NCBI RefSeq assembly: GCF_019798055.1
Contig: NZ_JAHOPH010000002.1
Coordinates: forward strand, 155,093-219,092
Reading direction: 5' to 3'
DNA length: 64,000 nt
From: Salsipaludibacter albus
GTDB taxonomy: Bacteria; Actinomycetota; Nitriliruptoria; Nitriliruptorales; Nitriliruptoraceae
Both the position numbers and the translations under genes were made by a program. Positions 33,557 to 41,408 of the stretch are shown here, piece after piece. Within the stretch, counting starts at the first letter, position 1, and each line of letters begins with the position of its first letter. The notes below the pieces were generated by a model, which searched no databases, was not told the origin of the DNA, and saw nothing but the letters and a program-made list of their open reading frames with translations.

Positions 33557-34632
33557 CCCGTCCGGTCCCGGGCCGTCTCGCACGGTGGGCAGGCGCCGCG
33601 CCGGTGCCGGTCCACGTCGCGGTGGGCCACGGCGGTGACCCGGTGCTCGCCCAGTTGCGCGCCGATCGACGGGTCGAGGTCGTCGCGACACCGCGCCACG
33701 CCACCGTGCTGGTGGTCGCCGGCCACGTGCCCGAGGCGGCGCGCACCGCGCTGCACGCCACCCACGACCAGGTGCGCGCACCACGGGCAACCGTCGTGGT
33801 GGGCGTCGAGGGCACGATGGTCGGGATCCCGCATGCCGTGTCGGTCCCGCGGACCGGGCTGGTCGACGGGCTCGTGGCGGTGCAGCACGACCTGCTGGCC
33901 GGCGATCGCGACGATCCGTCGATCGGCCCGGACGACAACCCGGTCGCGTGGCAGGGGGTCGGCCCGCACGGACAGGGGGGCGAGGGGATGATGGGCGGCG
34001 TGCCGTGGGGCCGACCCATGGCGATGCCACCCGTGGAGGGCAGGGACGGCCTCGCCCTGGATCGACTCGCGCTGCGGCTCGGGCCCTTCCTCGCCGGTCT
34101 CCCGCCACTCCTGGTGGTCGACGTCGGGCTGCAGGGCGACGTCGTGGAGGAGGTCGCGGTCGAGCCGGTGCCCGCCGACGAGCCCCCGGGGTCGATGGGC
34201 ACCGACGGGGAGGACCGCCCGAGCGTGGTGATCACCGAGCTCGTCGCGCTGGCCGAACTGCTCGCACTGGTCGGGCTGGCCGGGATGGCCGTCCGGGTGG
34301 CCCGCCTGGCGACGGGCCCGGTCACCCCGGGGGACGTCGCGGGCCTGCGTCGGCGGCTCGACCGGCCGCTGGGCCTGCGGACCGCGACCGACGGTGTCGG
34401 GCGGCTCGACCTGTCCGGACGTGCCGGTGACATCACCGCCCGATGGCGGGCGTGGCTCGACCGGGCAGCAGCGGCCGCGGCCGGGGACCGGGTGCCGCCC
34501 ACCGGGACGCTCGATCTGGACGCCCTCGCCCACGAGCTGCTGGGCATGGAGCTGGGTGCGGCGTTGCTGTCACTGGCGTCGCTCCGCCCCCAGCTCGCGG
34601 CCGCCACGGCCCTGCCGGCGGTCGCCGCATGA
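33547..34632 (+). CDS. Cysteine-free NuoB/NuoD-like degenerate Q-module protein
   Basis: A 361-residue protein with no cysteine at all. Residues about 20-118 follow the NuoB pattern (ADRRVEVVATPRHATVLVVAGH, ALHATHDQVRAPRATVVVGV), but the CC...C...CPP ligands of cluster N2 are absent. A Gly/Met-rich linker (HGQGGEGMMGGVPWG) leads to about 165-205, which resembles the first beta-hairpin of NuoD (LGPFLAGLPPLLVVDVGLQGDVV) without the quinone-site HxxxH. Two hydrophobic/helical stretches follow. It sits where nuoB/C/D would lie, between nuoA and nuoH, with ATGA overlap to nuoH. I read it as a structural plug or adaptor that cannot carry out electron transfer by itself; homology is by eye only. Confidence 0.6.
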   Translation: MAVTRPVPGRLARWAGAAPVPVHVAVGHGGDPVLAQLRADRRVEVVATPRHATVLVVAGHVPEAARTALHATHDQVRAPRATVVVGVEGTMVGIPHAVSVPRTGLVDGLVAVQHDLLAGDRDDPSIGPDDNPVAWQGVGPHGQGGEGMMGGVPWGRPMAMPPVEGRDGLALDRLALRLGPFLAGLPPLLVVDVGLQGDVVEEVAVEPVPADEPPGSMGTDGEDRPSVVITELVALAELLALVGLAGMAVRVARLATGPVTPGDVAGLRRRLDRPLGLRTATDGVGRLDLSGRAGDITARWRAWLDRAAAAAAGDRVPPTGTLDLDALAHELLGMELGAALLSLASLRPQLAAATALPAVAA

Positions 34633-35570
34633 TCGAGGTCGCCGGTGCCGCCCACCCCGTCGTCGGGGCCCTCGTCGTGGTCGCGGTGCTGGCGCTCGGG
34701 GCGATGGCGGTCGCGGTCACGGAGTCCGTGGTGACGGCACACGTCGCCGGCTCGCCGCTCGGCTCGGCCTGGTCACGTCCGTGGCGCCGGGCAGCGCTGG
34801 TGCTGGCCCGGCCGCAGCCGGTGACCGAGCGTCCCGACACCCTCCTGTGGGTGCTCGCCCCCGCCGCCTACGTCGGGATGGCCGCGCTCGGCCTGACCGT
34901 GCTGCCGCTGGGGACGGTCTGGGCCGTGGCGGACGTGCGCACCGGCATCGTGGTGCTCGGCTCGGCCGAGGTCCTGGCCATGGTGGCGGTCTTCCTGCAC
35001 GGCTGGGCGCCGAACTCGCCCCTGCCCCTGGTGGCTGGGTACCGGTTCGTGGCCGCCGGGTTGTCGTTCCTGCTGCTGTCGATATTCGTGCTGATCGCCG
35101 CGGCGTTGCCGGCCGAGTCGATGAGCTTCGGCCGGATCGTCGCGTCCCAGGAGGACGGGGCCTGGAACGTGCTGCGCCAGCCGCTCGGGCTGCCGCTGTT
35201 CCTGGTGGTGGCACTGGCAGTGAGCCTGCACGGCCCGCTGGACGTCGCCGACGCCGGCGAGCTGGCCGGTGGGACGACCGCCGAGGTCTCCGGACCCGCA
35301 CGGCTCGCCTGGGGATTCGCCCGGCGCGCCATGCTGACCACCTACGCCGTGGCGACGGCGGTGGTGTTCCTGGCGGGTCCGGCGGGGCCGTTGCTCCCCG
35401 GATGGGCCTGGCTCGCGGTCAAGTCGCTGGCAGTCGTCGTGGTGCTCGTGTGGATCGGCCAGCGAACGGCCCGGGTCCCCGTCGAGCGGTTCGTGCGGGT
35501 CGCCTGGACGGTGCTGCTGCCGCTGTCGTTCCTGCACCTGGCGATCGCCGGGGTGGTGACGCTGGCATGA
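34629..35570 (+). CDS. nuoH: Complex I-like subunit H (NuoH), divergent
   Basis: A 313-residue membrane protein with eight or so hydrophobic segments in NuoH register: GWAPNSPLPLVAGYR, IVASQEDGAWNVLRQPLGLPLFL, then HGPLDVADAGELAGG and TAEVSG (compare PFDLPEAESELVAG and TEYSG). The first loop that normally reads ER..GR.Q.R.GPN is unrecognisable here (about 31-75), and the ISYE glutamate region reads GLSFLLL (144-150). These positions line the quinone cavity and E-channel in ordinary complex I. Overlaps both neighbours by ATGA. Confidence 0.78.
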   Translation: MIEVAGAAHPVVGALVVVAVLALGAMAVAVTESVVTAHVAGSPLGSAWSRPWRRAALVLARPQPVTERPDTLLWVLAPAAYVGMAALGLTVLPLGTVWAVADVRTGIVVLGSAEVLAMVAVFLHGWAPNSPLPLVAGYRFVAAGLSFLLLSIFVLIAAALPAESMSFGRIVASQEDGAWNVLRQPLGLPLFLVVALAVSLHGPLDVADAGELAGGTTAEVSGPARLAWGFARRAMLTTYAVATAVVFLAGPAGPLLPGWAWLAVKSLAVVVVLVWIGQRTARVPVERFVRVAWTVLLPLSFLHLAIAGVVTLA

Positions 35571-36226
35571 CGGGGACCTGGGTCGACATCGCGTTCGGGG
35601 TGTTCGCCGTCGCGGCCGCCTGGTTCGGGTGGCGCGTGTTCGTCACCGACTCGATGGTGCGTGCCACGTTCAGCCTGCTGGCATCGTTCCTGAACGTCGG
35701 CGCGATCCTGGTCCTGCTGCTGGCGGAGTACCTCGGCGTGGCGATGTTCTTCATGATGGGCGTGGAGATGACCGTCATGGCGATCTACATGGTCGCGTTC
35801 ATGATGAACCCGGCCGGGCTCAACCCCATGCAGATGGTGCACCAGCCCCGCGTCGCCGTCGTCGTGGGTGTGTTGTCGACCGCGGGGTTCGGCGCCGTCG
35901 CCCTCGCCGCCGATCTGGACACCGTCGCGATCGTCGACCCGGACGGGACCATCCGCGCACTGGGGCACGAGCTGATGGGCAGCTCGATGCTGGTGATGCA
36001 GGTCGTCGGGGTCACGTTGGTGGCGACCATGGTGGGCGCCGTCGTGCTGTCGGCCGCGTCGGGCCGGTTCGGCCCGGCCGACGTGGGCTCGGTGCCGCCC
36101 GCGATCGTGCCCGGTGACGACACCACCCGGCCGGGCGTCGACGTCGGCGGCGACGGCGGCGGCCATGACCACGACCATGGCCACGGCGGCGGCGCACACG
36201 GCCACGACGACGGGGGGGACGCATGA
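35567..36226 (+). CDS. nuoJ: Complex I-like subunit J (NuoJ) with His-rich tail
   Basis: A 219-residue protein with five membrane segments. The third carries the NuoJ-like EYLGVAMFFMMGVEMTVMAIYMVAFMM. After the last helix (near 170) a glycine/aspartate linker leads into a histidine-rich C-terminus (HDHDHGHGGGAHGH, about 199-214) that is not part of ordinary NuoJ. Such a tail could bind zinc, nickel or copper. Overlaps nuoH and nuoK by ATGA. Confidence 0.83.
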   Translation: MTGTWVDIAFGVFAVAAAWFGWRVFVTDSMVRATFSLLASFLNVGAILVLLLAEYLGVAMFFMMGVEMTVMAIYMVAFMMNPAGLNPMQMVHQPRVAVVVGVLSTAGFGAVALAADLDTVAIVDPDGTIRALGHELMGSSMLVMQVVGVTLVATMVGAVVLSAASGRFGPADVGSVPPAIVPGDDTTRPGVDVGGDGGGHDHDHGHGGGAHGHDDGGDA

Positions 36227-36528
36227 CCGTCGTCACCGTGCTGCTGGTCGCCGCCGTCCTGCTCGGGATCGGGACCTGGGGCGTGCTGTCCCAGCAGTCG
36301 TTCGTGATGATCATGATGGGGTTCGAACTGGCCATCAACGGGGTCATGCTCGCCGCCGGCGCACTGTGGCGGTTCACGTCGGGAGGTGAGCCGCGTGGCC
36401 AGGTCCTCGTGGTCGTGGCGATGCTGGTGATGGCGGTCGAGGCCGCGATCGGGTTCGCGCTGGTCGTCGCGGTCTCCCGTGCCCGTCGCGCCGACACCAC
36501 CGAGGGCATCGCGGAGCTGCGACGATGA
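36223..36528 (+). CDS. nuoK: Complex I-like subunit K (NuoK)
   Basis: A 101-residue three-helix protein. Both membrane glutamates typical of NuoK/MrpC are kept: E35 in MMGFELAINGV and E73 in AVEAAIGFAL. It belongs to the membrane arm between H/J and the antiporter-like subunits. Starts within the nuoJ stop and overlaps nuoL in the same way. Confidence 0.9.
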   Translation: MTVVTVLLVAAVLLGIGTWGVLSQQSFVMIMMGFELAINGVMLAAGALWRFTSGGEPRGQVLVVVAMLVMAVEAAIGFALVVAVSRARRADTTEGIAELRR

Positions 36529-38471
36529 TCGCCTGGTCGCTCCCGCTCGTGCCGATGGTCGCTGGCCTGGCGATGGCCGCGACCGGTGGACGGGTCCCCG
36601 AGGGGCGCCGGCGACGAGTCGTCGGCGCGACGGGAGTGGCGGTCATGTTCGTCACGCTGGTCCTGGCCGGGGGCGCTGTCGTGGTGGAGTCCTCCGGGTC
36701 CCACGACGTGGGCGGCGGACTGGCGCTGCACGTCGCGGCGGGCGGCCTCCCCGGCTGGGCGGCGTTGCTCGTGTCGGGGGTCGCCACGGCGGTCGTGGCC
36801 TGGGCGGCCGCACACGAGGACGTCGACGGCCTCGGTTCGCTGCTCGGACTGCTGGTGGCGTTCGTCGGGGCCATGCTCCTGCTGGTGGTCGCCGACGACC
36901 TGGTGACGCTCGTCGTCGGCTGGGAACTGGTGGGGATCGCGTCGTGGGCATTGATCGGGCACCGGTGGCGGGATCCCTCCGCGCCGGCCGCGGCGGCCCA
37001 TGCCTACAACGCCACGCGGTTCGGGGGGCTCGGGATCGTGCTGGCGGCAGGCGCCACCTTCGCGGCGACCGGCACGGTGGCCTTCGACGCGATCCGCCTG
37101 CTCGACGGGGCCGCGCTCGGTGTCGTCGCGGCCGGGATCCTGCTCGCCGCGGCCAGCAAGTCGGCCCTGGTGCCCTTCTCCCCGTGGCTGTTCTCGGCGA
37201 TGGCCGGACCCACCGCCGTGTCGGCGCTGCTGCACTCGTCGACGATGGTCGCGGCCGGTGCCTATGCGTTGGTCCGTCTCGGACCGGCCCTCGAGCCGGT
37301 GGGTTGGTTCGGTCCGGTCGCCATCGCCGTGGGCCTGGTGACGGCGCTGGCTGGTGGGGTCGTCGCGCTCCTGCAGGGCCATGCCAAGAAGTTGCTCGCG
37401 GCGTCGACCTCGGCCCAGTACGGGTTGATGGTCGTCGCCGTCGGGGCGGGCTACCCGGTCGTCGCGTTCCTGCACCTGGCGGCCCACGCCCTCCTCAAGG
37501 CCCACCTGTTCCTGTCCGCCGGCGTGGCCAGGGAGGCCGTCGGCTCCCACGACCTGGCCCGGATGCGGCTTGGCAACCAGCTGCGGTCCACGGCATGGTT
37601 GGCCGCGGTGGCGGCGCTGGCGCTGGCCGCGTCCCCCCCGCTCGGTGCCGCCTGGACCAAGGAGGAGGTGCTCGCCGCCGCCGCCCACGACGCCGTGTGG
37701 ATCGGGCTGGCCGTCGCCGTGGCGGGGGGGCTGTCGGCCGCCTACGCGACCCGCTACCACCTGCTGGCCTTCGGCGGTCGGCGGCACGACGGTCCCTCGC
37801 CGCGCCCGGCACCCCTGCGCCGACCGACCGGAGTCGAGGTGGCGGCCATGGCGGCCCTCGGGATGGGGACGGTGGCACTGTCGGTGCTGTGGGTGCCCTC
37901 CGTCCACGAGGCCGTGGTGGCGGGACTGGACGGCGAGCTGCCCACGCCGGCCGCATGGGAGTTGCCCACCTCGCTCGCCCTGGTCGCCCTGGGGGCCTAC
38001 GTGGTGTGGTCGCGGGACCGGTCCGGCCGACTGGGCCATGTCCCGGCCGTCGGGCGGGCCCGGGCGTTGGCCGACTGGCTCGGCCTCCCGACGCTCACCC
38101 GACACGTCGTCGTCACCCCGACCCTGGCACTGGCGCATGCCCTGGCCCAGGTCGACGACCGGGTGGTCGACGCGGGCGTTCGTGGGGTCGCCCGGACCGC
38201 CACGCGGGTCTCGGACCTGCTCGGCCGACGGGTCGAGTGGTCGGTGGACCGGGTCGTGGCCGCCATGGCCGGCGGCGTGTCCCGGCTGGCCGATGTCTTC
38301 AGCCGGGACGGGGAGCGGGCGGTCGATGCCGTCGTCGCGGGCGTGGCGCGCGTCGTCGAACGGGGCGGTCGGGACGTCCGCCGCCTGCAGACCGGGTTCG
38401 TCCACCACCAGTACGTCGTCGTCGCTGTCGGGGTCGTGGTGGTGCTGGCCGCCGCGATCCTCGGGAGGTAG
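36525..38471 (+). CDS. nuoL: Complex I-like subunit L (NuoL), antiporter-like
   Basis: A 648-residue antiporter-like subunit. Channel residues appear intact: E134 in VGWELVGIASW, the lysine in AAASKSALVPFSPWL, HSSTMVAAGAY, HAKKLLAASTSAQYGL, and LAAHALLKAHLFL. The C-terminal part has a long amphipathic segment and a last hydrophobic helix (VVVAVGVVVVLAAAIL), as in the lateral helix HL of NuoL. It should conduct protons at the tip of the membrane arm. Followed by nuoM after two bases. Confidence 0.9.
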   Translation: MIAWSLPLVPMVAGLAMAATGGRVPEGRRRRVVGATGVAVMFVTLVLAGGAVVVESSGSHDVGGGLALHVAAGGLPGWAALLVSGVATAVVAWAAAHEDVDGLGSLLGLLVAFVGAMLLLVVADDLVTLVVGWELVGIASWALIGHRWRDPSAPAAAAHAYNATRFGGLGIVLAAGATFAATGTVAFDAIRLLDGAALGVVAAGILLAAASKSALVPFSPWLFSAMAGPTAVSALLHSSTMVAAGAYALVRLGPALEPVGWFGPVAIAVGLVTALAGGVVALLQGHAKKLLAASTSAQYGLMVVAVGAGYPVVAFLHLAAHALLKAHLFLSAGVAREAVGSHDLARMRLGNQLRSTAWLAAVAALALAASPPLGAAWTKEEVLAAAAHDAVWIGLAVAVAGGLSAAYATRYHLLAFGGRRHDGPSPRPAPLRRPTGVEVAAMAALGMGTVALSVLWVPSVHEAVVAGLDGELPTPAAWELPTSLALVALGAYVVWSRDRSGRLGHVPAVGRARALADWLGLPTLTRHVVVTPTLALAHALAQVDDRVVDAGVRGVARTATRVSDLLGRRVEWSVDRVVAAMAGGVSRLADVFSRDGERAVDAVVAGVARVVERGGRDVRRLQTGFVHHQYVVVAVGVVVVLAAAILGR

Positions 38472-38473
38472 CC

Positions 38474-39958
38474 ATGCTCACCACCGCCATCCTCGTGCCC
38501 CTGCTCGGTGCGGTCGCCGTCGCCGTCCTCGGCCGGCGCTGGTCCGACGGCGTCGCCCGGGCCGTCGGGGTCGGCGTGACCATCGTCCCGCTCGCGCTCG
38601 TCGTGGCCGCCTGGGCCGCCTTCGACCGCTCGTCGCCAGAGCTGTTCCAGCTGGTGACCGAGGTGGACTGGATCCCGACCCTGGGGGTGGGGTATCGCGT
38701 CGGGGTGGACGGCATCGCGCTGGCGGTGGCCGGGGTCACCGCCGTGGTCTTCACGGCAGCCGTCGCCCACCCCGCCGAGACGCGGGGGATCGCCCACCAG
38801 TACGTCGCGTGGTTCCTGTTCCTGGAATCGGCGTCCCTTGGCCTGTTCTTCGCGCTCGACCTGGTCCTGTTCTACGTCTTCTTCGACCTCAGCCTCGTCG
38901 GGATGTACTTCCTGGTCAGCCGCTGGGGTCACGACGACGCCGAGCGGGCGGCCCTGAAGTTCTTCCTCTACACCTTCCTCGGCTCGTTGTCGCTGTTGGT
39001 CGGGATCATCGCGCTGGGACTCTCGATGGACCCGATCACCTTCGACATGCGTGCCATCATCGACGCCCAGCCCCTGGCCGCGGCCGGCCACGCCATGGTC
39101 GTGCTGGTCCTCGTCCTGGTGGGACTGGGGATCAAGACCCCGGTCGTGCCGTTCCACACCTGGCTGCCCGCCGCCCACGTCGAGGCCCCGGCCACCGCGT
39201 CGGCCGTGCTCGCCGGCGTGCTGTTGAAGATGGGGACCTTCGGGTTGATCCGCATCCCGTACGCCATGATGCGCGAGACCTTCGCCGACGCGGCCGTGGT
39301 GGTCGGCATCGTGGCGGTGATCAGCATCCTGTACGGGGCCCTTGTCGCGCTCGGCCAGGGCGACCTGAAGCGCCGCATCGCCTACACGTCGGTCAACCAC
39401 ATGGGCTACGTCGTGCTGGGCGTGGCCGCGGCCGGGTCCGTGCTCACGGGCGACGAGGCGGCGCGCGGCCTGGCATTGACCGGCGCGACGGTGCAGATGG
39501 TCGCCCACGGGCTGATCACCGGCGCACTGTTCCTGCTCACGGGGTCGATCTGGCGACGCACGCACGACTTCGACCTGGACCACTACGGAGGGTTGTTGGC
39601 CACCGTGCCCCTGCTCGCCGGCGCCACGATCCTGGCTTCGTTCGCCAGCCTCGGGCTGCCGGGCCTGGCCGGGTTCGTGGGCGAGTTCCAGATCTTCGTG
39701 GGCACCTTCGCCGTGCTGCCGGTCCTGGCCGGGATCGGCCTGCTCGGGATCGTGATCACCGCGGCGCTGTTCCTGCAGCTGCTGCAGCGGCTGTTCCTGG
39801 GTGAGCTGCCCGAGGACCTGGCGACCATGCCCGACCTCGACCCGGTCGAGCGGACGACGCTGGCGGGACTGCTTGCGCTGGTCGTCCTGATCGGGGTCGC
39901 GCCGCGGTTCCTGGTCGACACCGCCAACGCCGCCGCGTCGATCCTGGTCGGGGGTTGA
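38474..39958 (+). CDS. nuoM: Complex I-like subunit M (NuoM), antiporter-like
   Basis: A 494-residue antiporter-like subunit: FFDLSLVGMYFLVSRWG, GIKTPVVPFHTWLPAAHVEAPATASAVLAGVLLKMGTFG and GDLKRRIAYTSVNHMGYV are all in NuoM register. The channel glutamate of the fifth helix (FxFFEAMLIPMYFL in typical NuoM) is aspartate here (D138). The channel lysines are kept. GGGAGG precedes the ATG. Four bases separate it from nuoN. Confidence 0.9.
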   Translation: MLTTAILVPLLGAVAVAVLGRRWSDGVARAVGVGVTIVPLALVVAAWAAFDRSSPELFQLVTEVDWIPTLGVGYRVGVDGIALAVAGVTAVVFTAAVAHPAETRGIAHQYVAWFLFLESASLGLFFALDLVLFYVFFDLSLVGMYFLVSRWGHDDAERAALKFFLYTFLGSLSLLVGIIALGLSMDPITFDMRAIIDAQPLAAAGHAMVVLVLVLVGLGIKTPVVPFHTWLPAAHVEAPATASAVLAGVLLKMGTFGLIRIPYAMMRETFADAAVVVGIVAVISILYGALVALGQGDLKRRIAYTSVNHMGYVVLGVAAAGSVLTGDEAARGLALTGATVQMVAHGLITGALFLLTGSIWRRTHDFDLDHYGGLLATVPLLAGATILASFASLGLPGLAGFVGEFQIFVGTFAVLPVLAGIGLLGIVITAALFLQLLQRLFLGELPEDLATMPDLDPVERTTLAGLLALVVLIGVAPRFLVDTANAAASILVGG

Positions 39959-39962
39959 CCCG

Positions 39963-41378
39963 GTGACGATGTCGATGCAGTTGTCGCACCTGGCACCCCA
40001 GATCGCGGTGCTGCTCGGTGCGGCAGCGACGCTGCTGGTGGCGATGTTCGCGCCCCGCGATCGCCAGTGGCTCAACGCCCCGGTGGCGCTGGTGGCGATC
40101 GCCGTGGCCGCGGGCCTGCAGGTCGGGCTCCTCGGTGGGGTTCCAGTCCTGGCCTTCGACGGCCTGTGGGCATTGGACGCCGTCACCAATGTCGCCTCCC
40201 TGGCGATCCTCGCGGCGACGGCCCTCGTGGTGCCGCTGGTCCCGCGCTGGCTCGCCCCGGACGCTCGGCACGGGGAGTACTACCCGATGCTGCTGCTCGG
40301 TGCGCTCGGCGCGATGGTCATGGCCGCCGCGACCGACCTCAACGAACTGGTCGTCGGTGTCGTGCTGTCCTCGGTCACGGGCTACGTCCTGGCTGCCTGG
40401 CATCGCAGGTCGGCCTGGTCGGTCGAGGCCGGGATGAAGTACTTCCTGGTCGGCGGCCTGGCGAACCTCGTCCTGCTGGTCGGCGTGACACTGGCCTTCG
40501 CGGCTGCCGGGAGCACGTGGTACCCGGCCCTCGCCAGCAGGCTCGACGGCGTCGACCCGTGGCTGCTCGTGCCCGCGACCGCGATGCTCGTCGTGGGCCT
40601 GGCCTTCAAGGCGGGTGCCGTGCCGACCCACTCGTGGGTCCCCGACGTCGCCGAGGGTGCGCCGGCGCCGTCCGCCGCCTTCGTGACGGTCGTGCCGAAG
40701 ATCGGTGGCCTGGTCGCGCTGGCCCGGCTCCTGGCGGTCGTGCCCCCCGATTCTTCTGGATGGCGCGTCGTGGTGGCGACGGTCGCGGTCCTGACGATGA
40801 CGATCGGGAACCTGGCCGCGCTCGGCCAGGACGACGTGCGGCGCCTCCTGGGGTGGTCGAGCGTGTCCCAGGCCGGCTACGCCCTGGTCGCGGTGGCCGC
40901 CGTGGGGGCCAGCGACCGGGCATTGCCCGCCCTGCTCCTGTTCCTGGTGGTCTACGCGGTCGCGAACATCGCCGCGTTCGCCGTCGTCACGGCCCTGCGG
41001 GGACGGACCTCGCTGGCCGACTACGCGGGTGTCGCACGGCGCCAGCCCGGACTTGCGGTCGCGCTGATCGTCGCCATGCTGTCCCTCGTGGGGATTCCTC
41101 CGCTGGCCGGGTTCGCGGGCAAGTTCGCCGTCTTCACCGCCGGCATCGACGCCGGCCTCACCTGGCTCGTGGTGGCTGCCGTGGTCAACACGGTCGTGTC
41201 CCTGGCGTACTACCTCCGCGTGGTGGCCGCGATGGTGTTGCGCCCGTCCCCCCACGACGTCCACCGGCTCGGACCGTGGTCGAGCACCGCGGTCGGCGTC
41301 GCCACCGTCCTGCTCGTGGTCCTGGGGCTCCTGGCGGGCGCGGTGCTCGAGGTGGCCAGCGGTCCGCTCGCCGGCTGA
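39963..41378 (+). CDS. nuoN: Complex I-like subunit N (NuoN) lacking the channel glutamate
   Basis: A 471-residue antiporter-like subunit. NuoN landmarks are clear: SVEAGMKYFLVGGLAN, FKAGAVPTHSWVPDVAEGAPAPSAAF, VPKIGGLVALARLL, GIPPLAGFAGKF. The fifth-helix motif that normally reads GLELLSLxLYVL reads GVVLSSVTGYVL, so valine (V134) stands where the conserved proton-channel glutamate should be. The GTG at 39963 is used; an ATG at 39969 is equally possible. Last gene of the operon. Confidence 0.88.
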   Translation: MTMSMQLSHLAPQIAVLLGAAATLLVAMFAPRDRQWLNAPVALVAIAVAAGLQVGLLGGVPVLAFDGLWALDAVTNVASLAILAATALVVPLVPRWLAPDARHGEYYPMLLLGALGAMVMAAATDLNELVVGVVLSSVTGYVLAAWHRRSAWSVEAGMKYFLVGGLANLVLLVGVTLAFAAAGSTWYPALASRLDGVDPWLLVPATAMLVVGLAFKAGAVPTHSWVPDVAEGAPAPSAAFVTVVPKIGGLVALARLLAVVPPDSSGWRVVVATVAVLTMTIGNLAALGQDDVRRLLGWSSVSQAGYALVAVAAVGASDRALPALLLFLVVYAVANIAAFAVVTALRGRTSLADYAGVARRQPGLAVALIVAMLSLVGIPPLAGFAGKFAVFTAGIDAGLTWLVVAAVVNTVVSLAYYLRVVAAMVLRPSPHDVHRLGPWSSTAVGVATVLLVVLGLLAGAVLEVASGPLAG

Positions 41379-41389
41379 CTGCGCAGCCG
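41372..41389 (+). terminator. Possible short terminator after nuoN
   Basis: CGGCTG (41372-41377) and CAGCCG (41384-41389) form a six-pair stem over the nuoN stop; no T-run. Convergent with the DUF2254 gene. Confidence 0.25.
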
Positions 41390-41408
41390 TGCCGTCGGAC
41401 CCTGGTGC

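Noticed and set aside
33547..34632. Possibility that the B/D-like gene is a frameshifted pair of genes
   Set aside because: The frame is continuous with an even codon pattern and overlaps both neighbours by ATG-type junctions, so it looks intact rather than broken.
36012..40189. Long minus-strand frames across the complex I-like operon
   Set aside because: Antisense shadows: Gly/His/Gln/Arg-rich with no domains, while the plus strand encodes convincing NuoJ-N proteins.
33188..41378. Mrp antiporter or DAB inorganic-carbon system
   Set aside because: NuoA, H and J-type subunits are present and no MrpE/F/G or DabA (DUF2309) gene is seen, so neither system fits.
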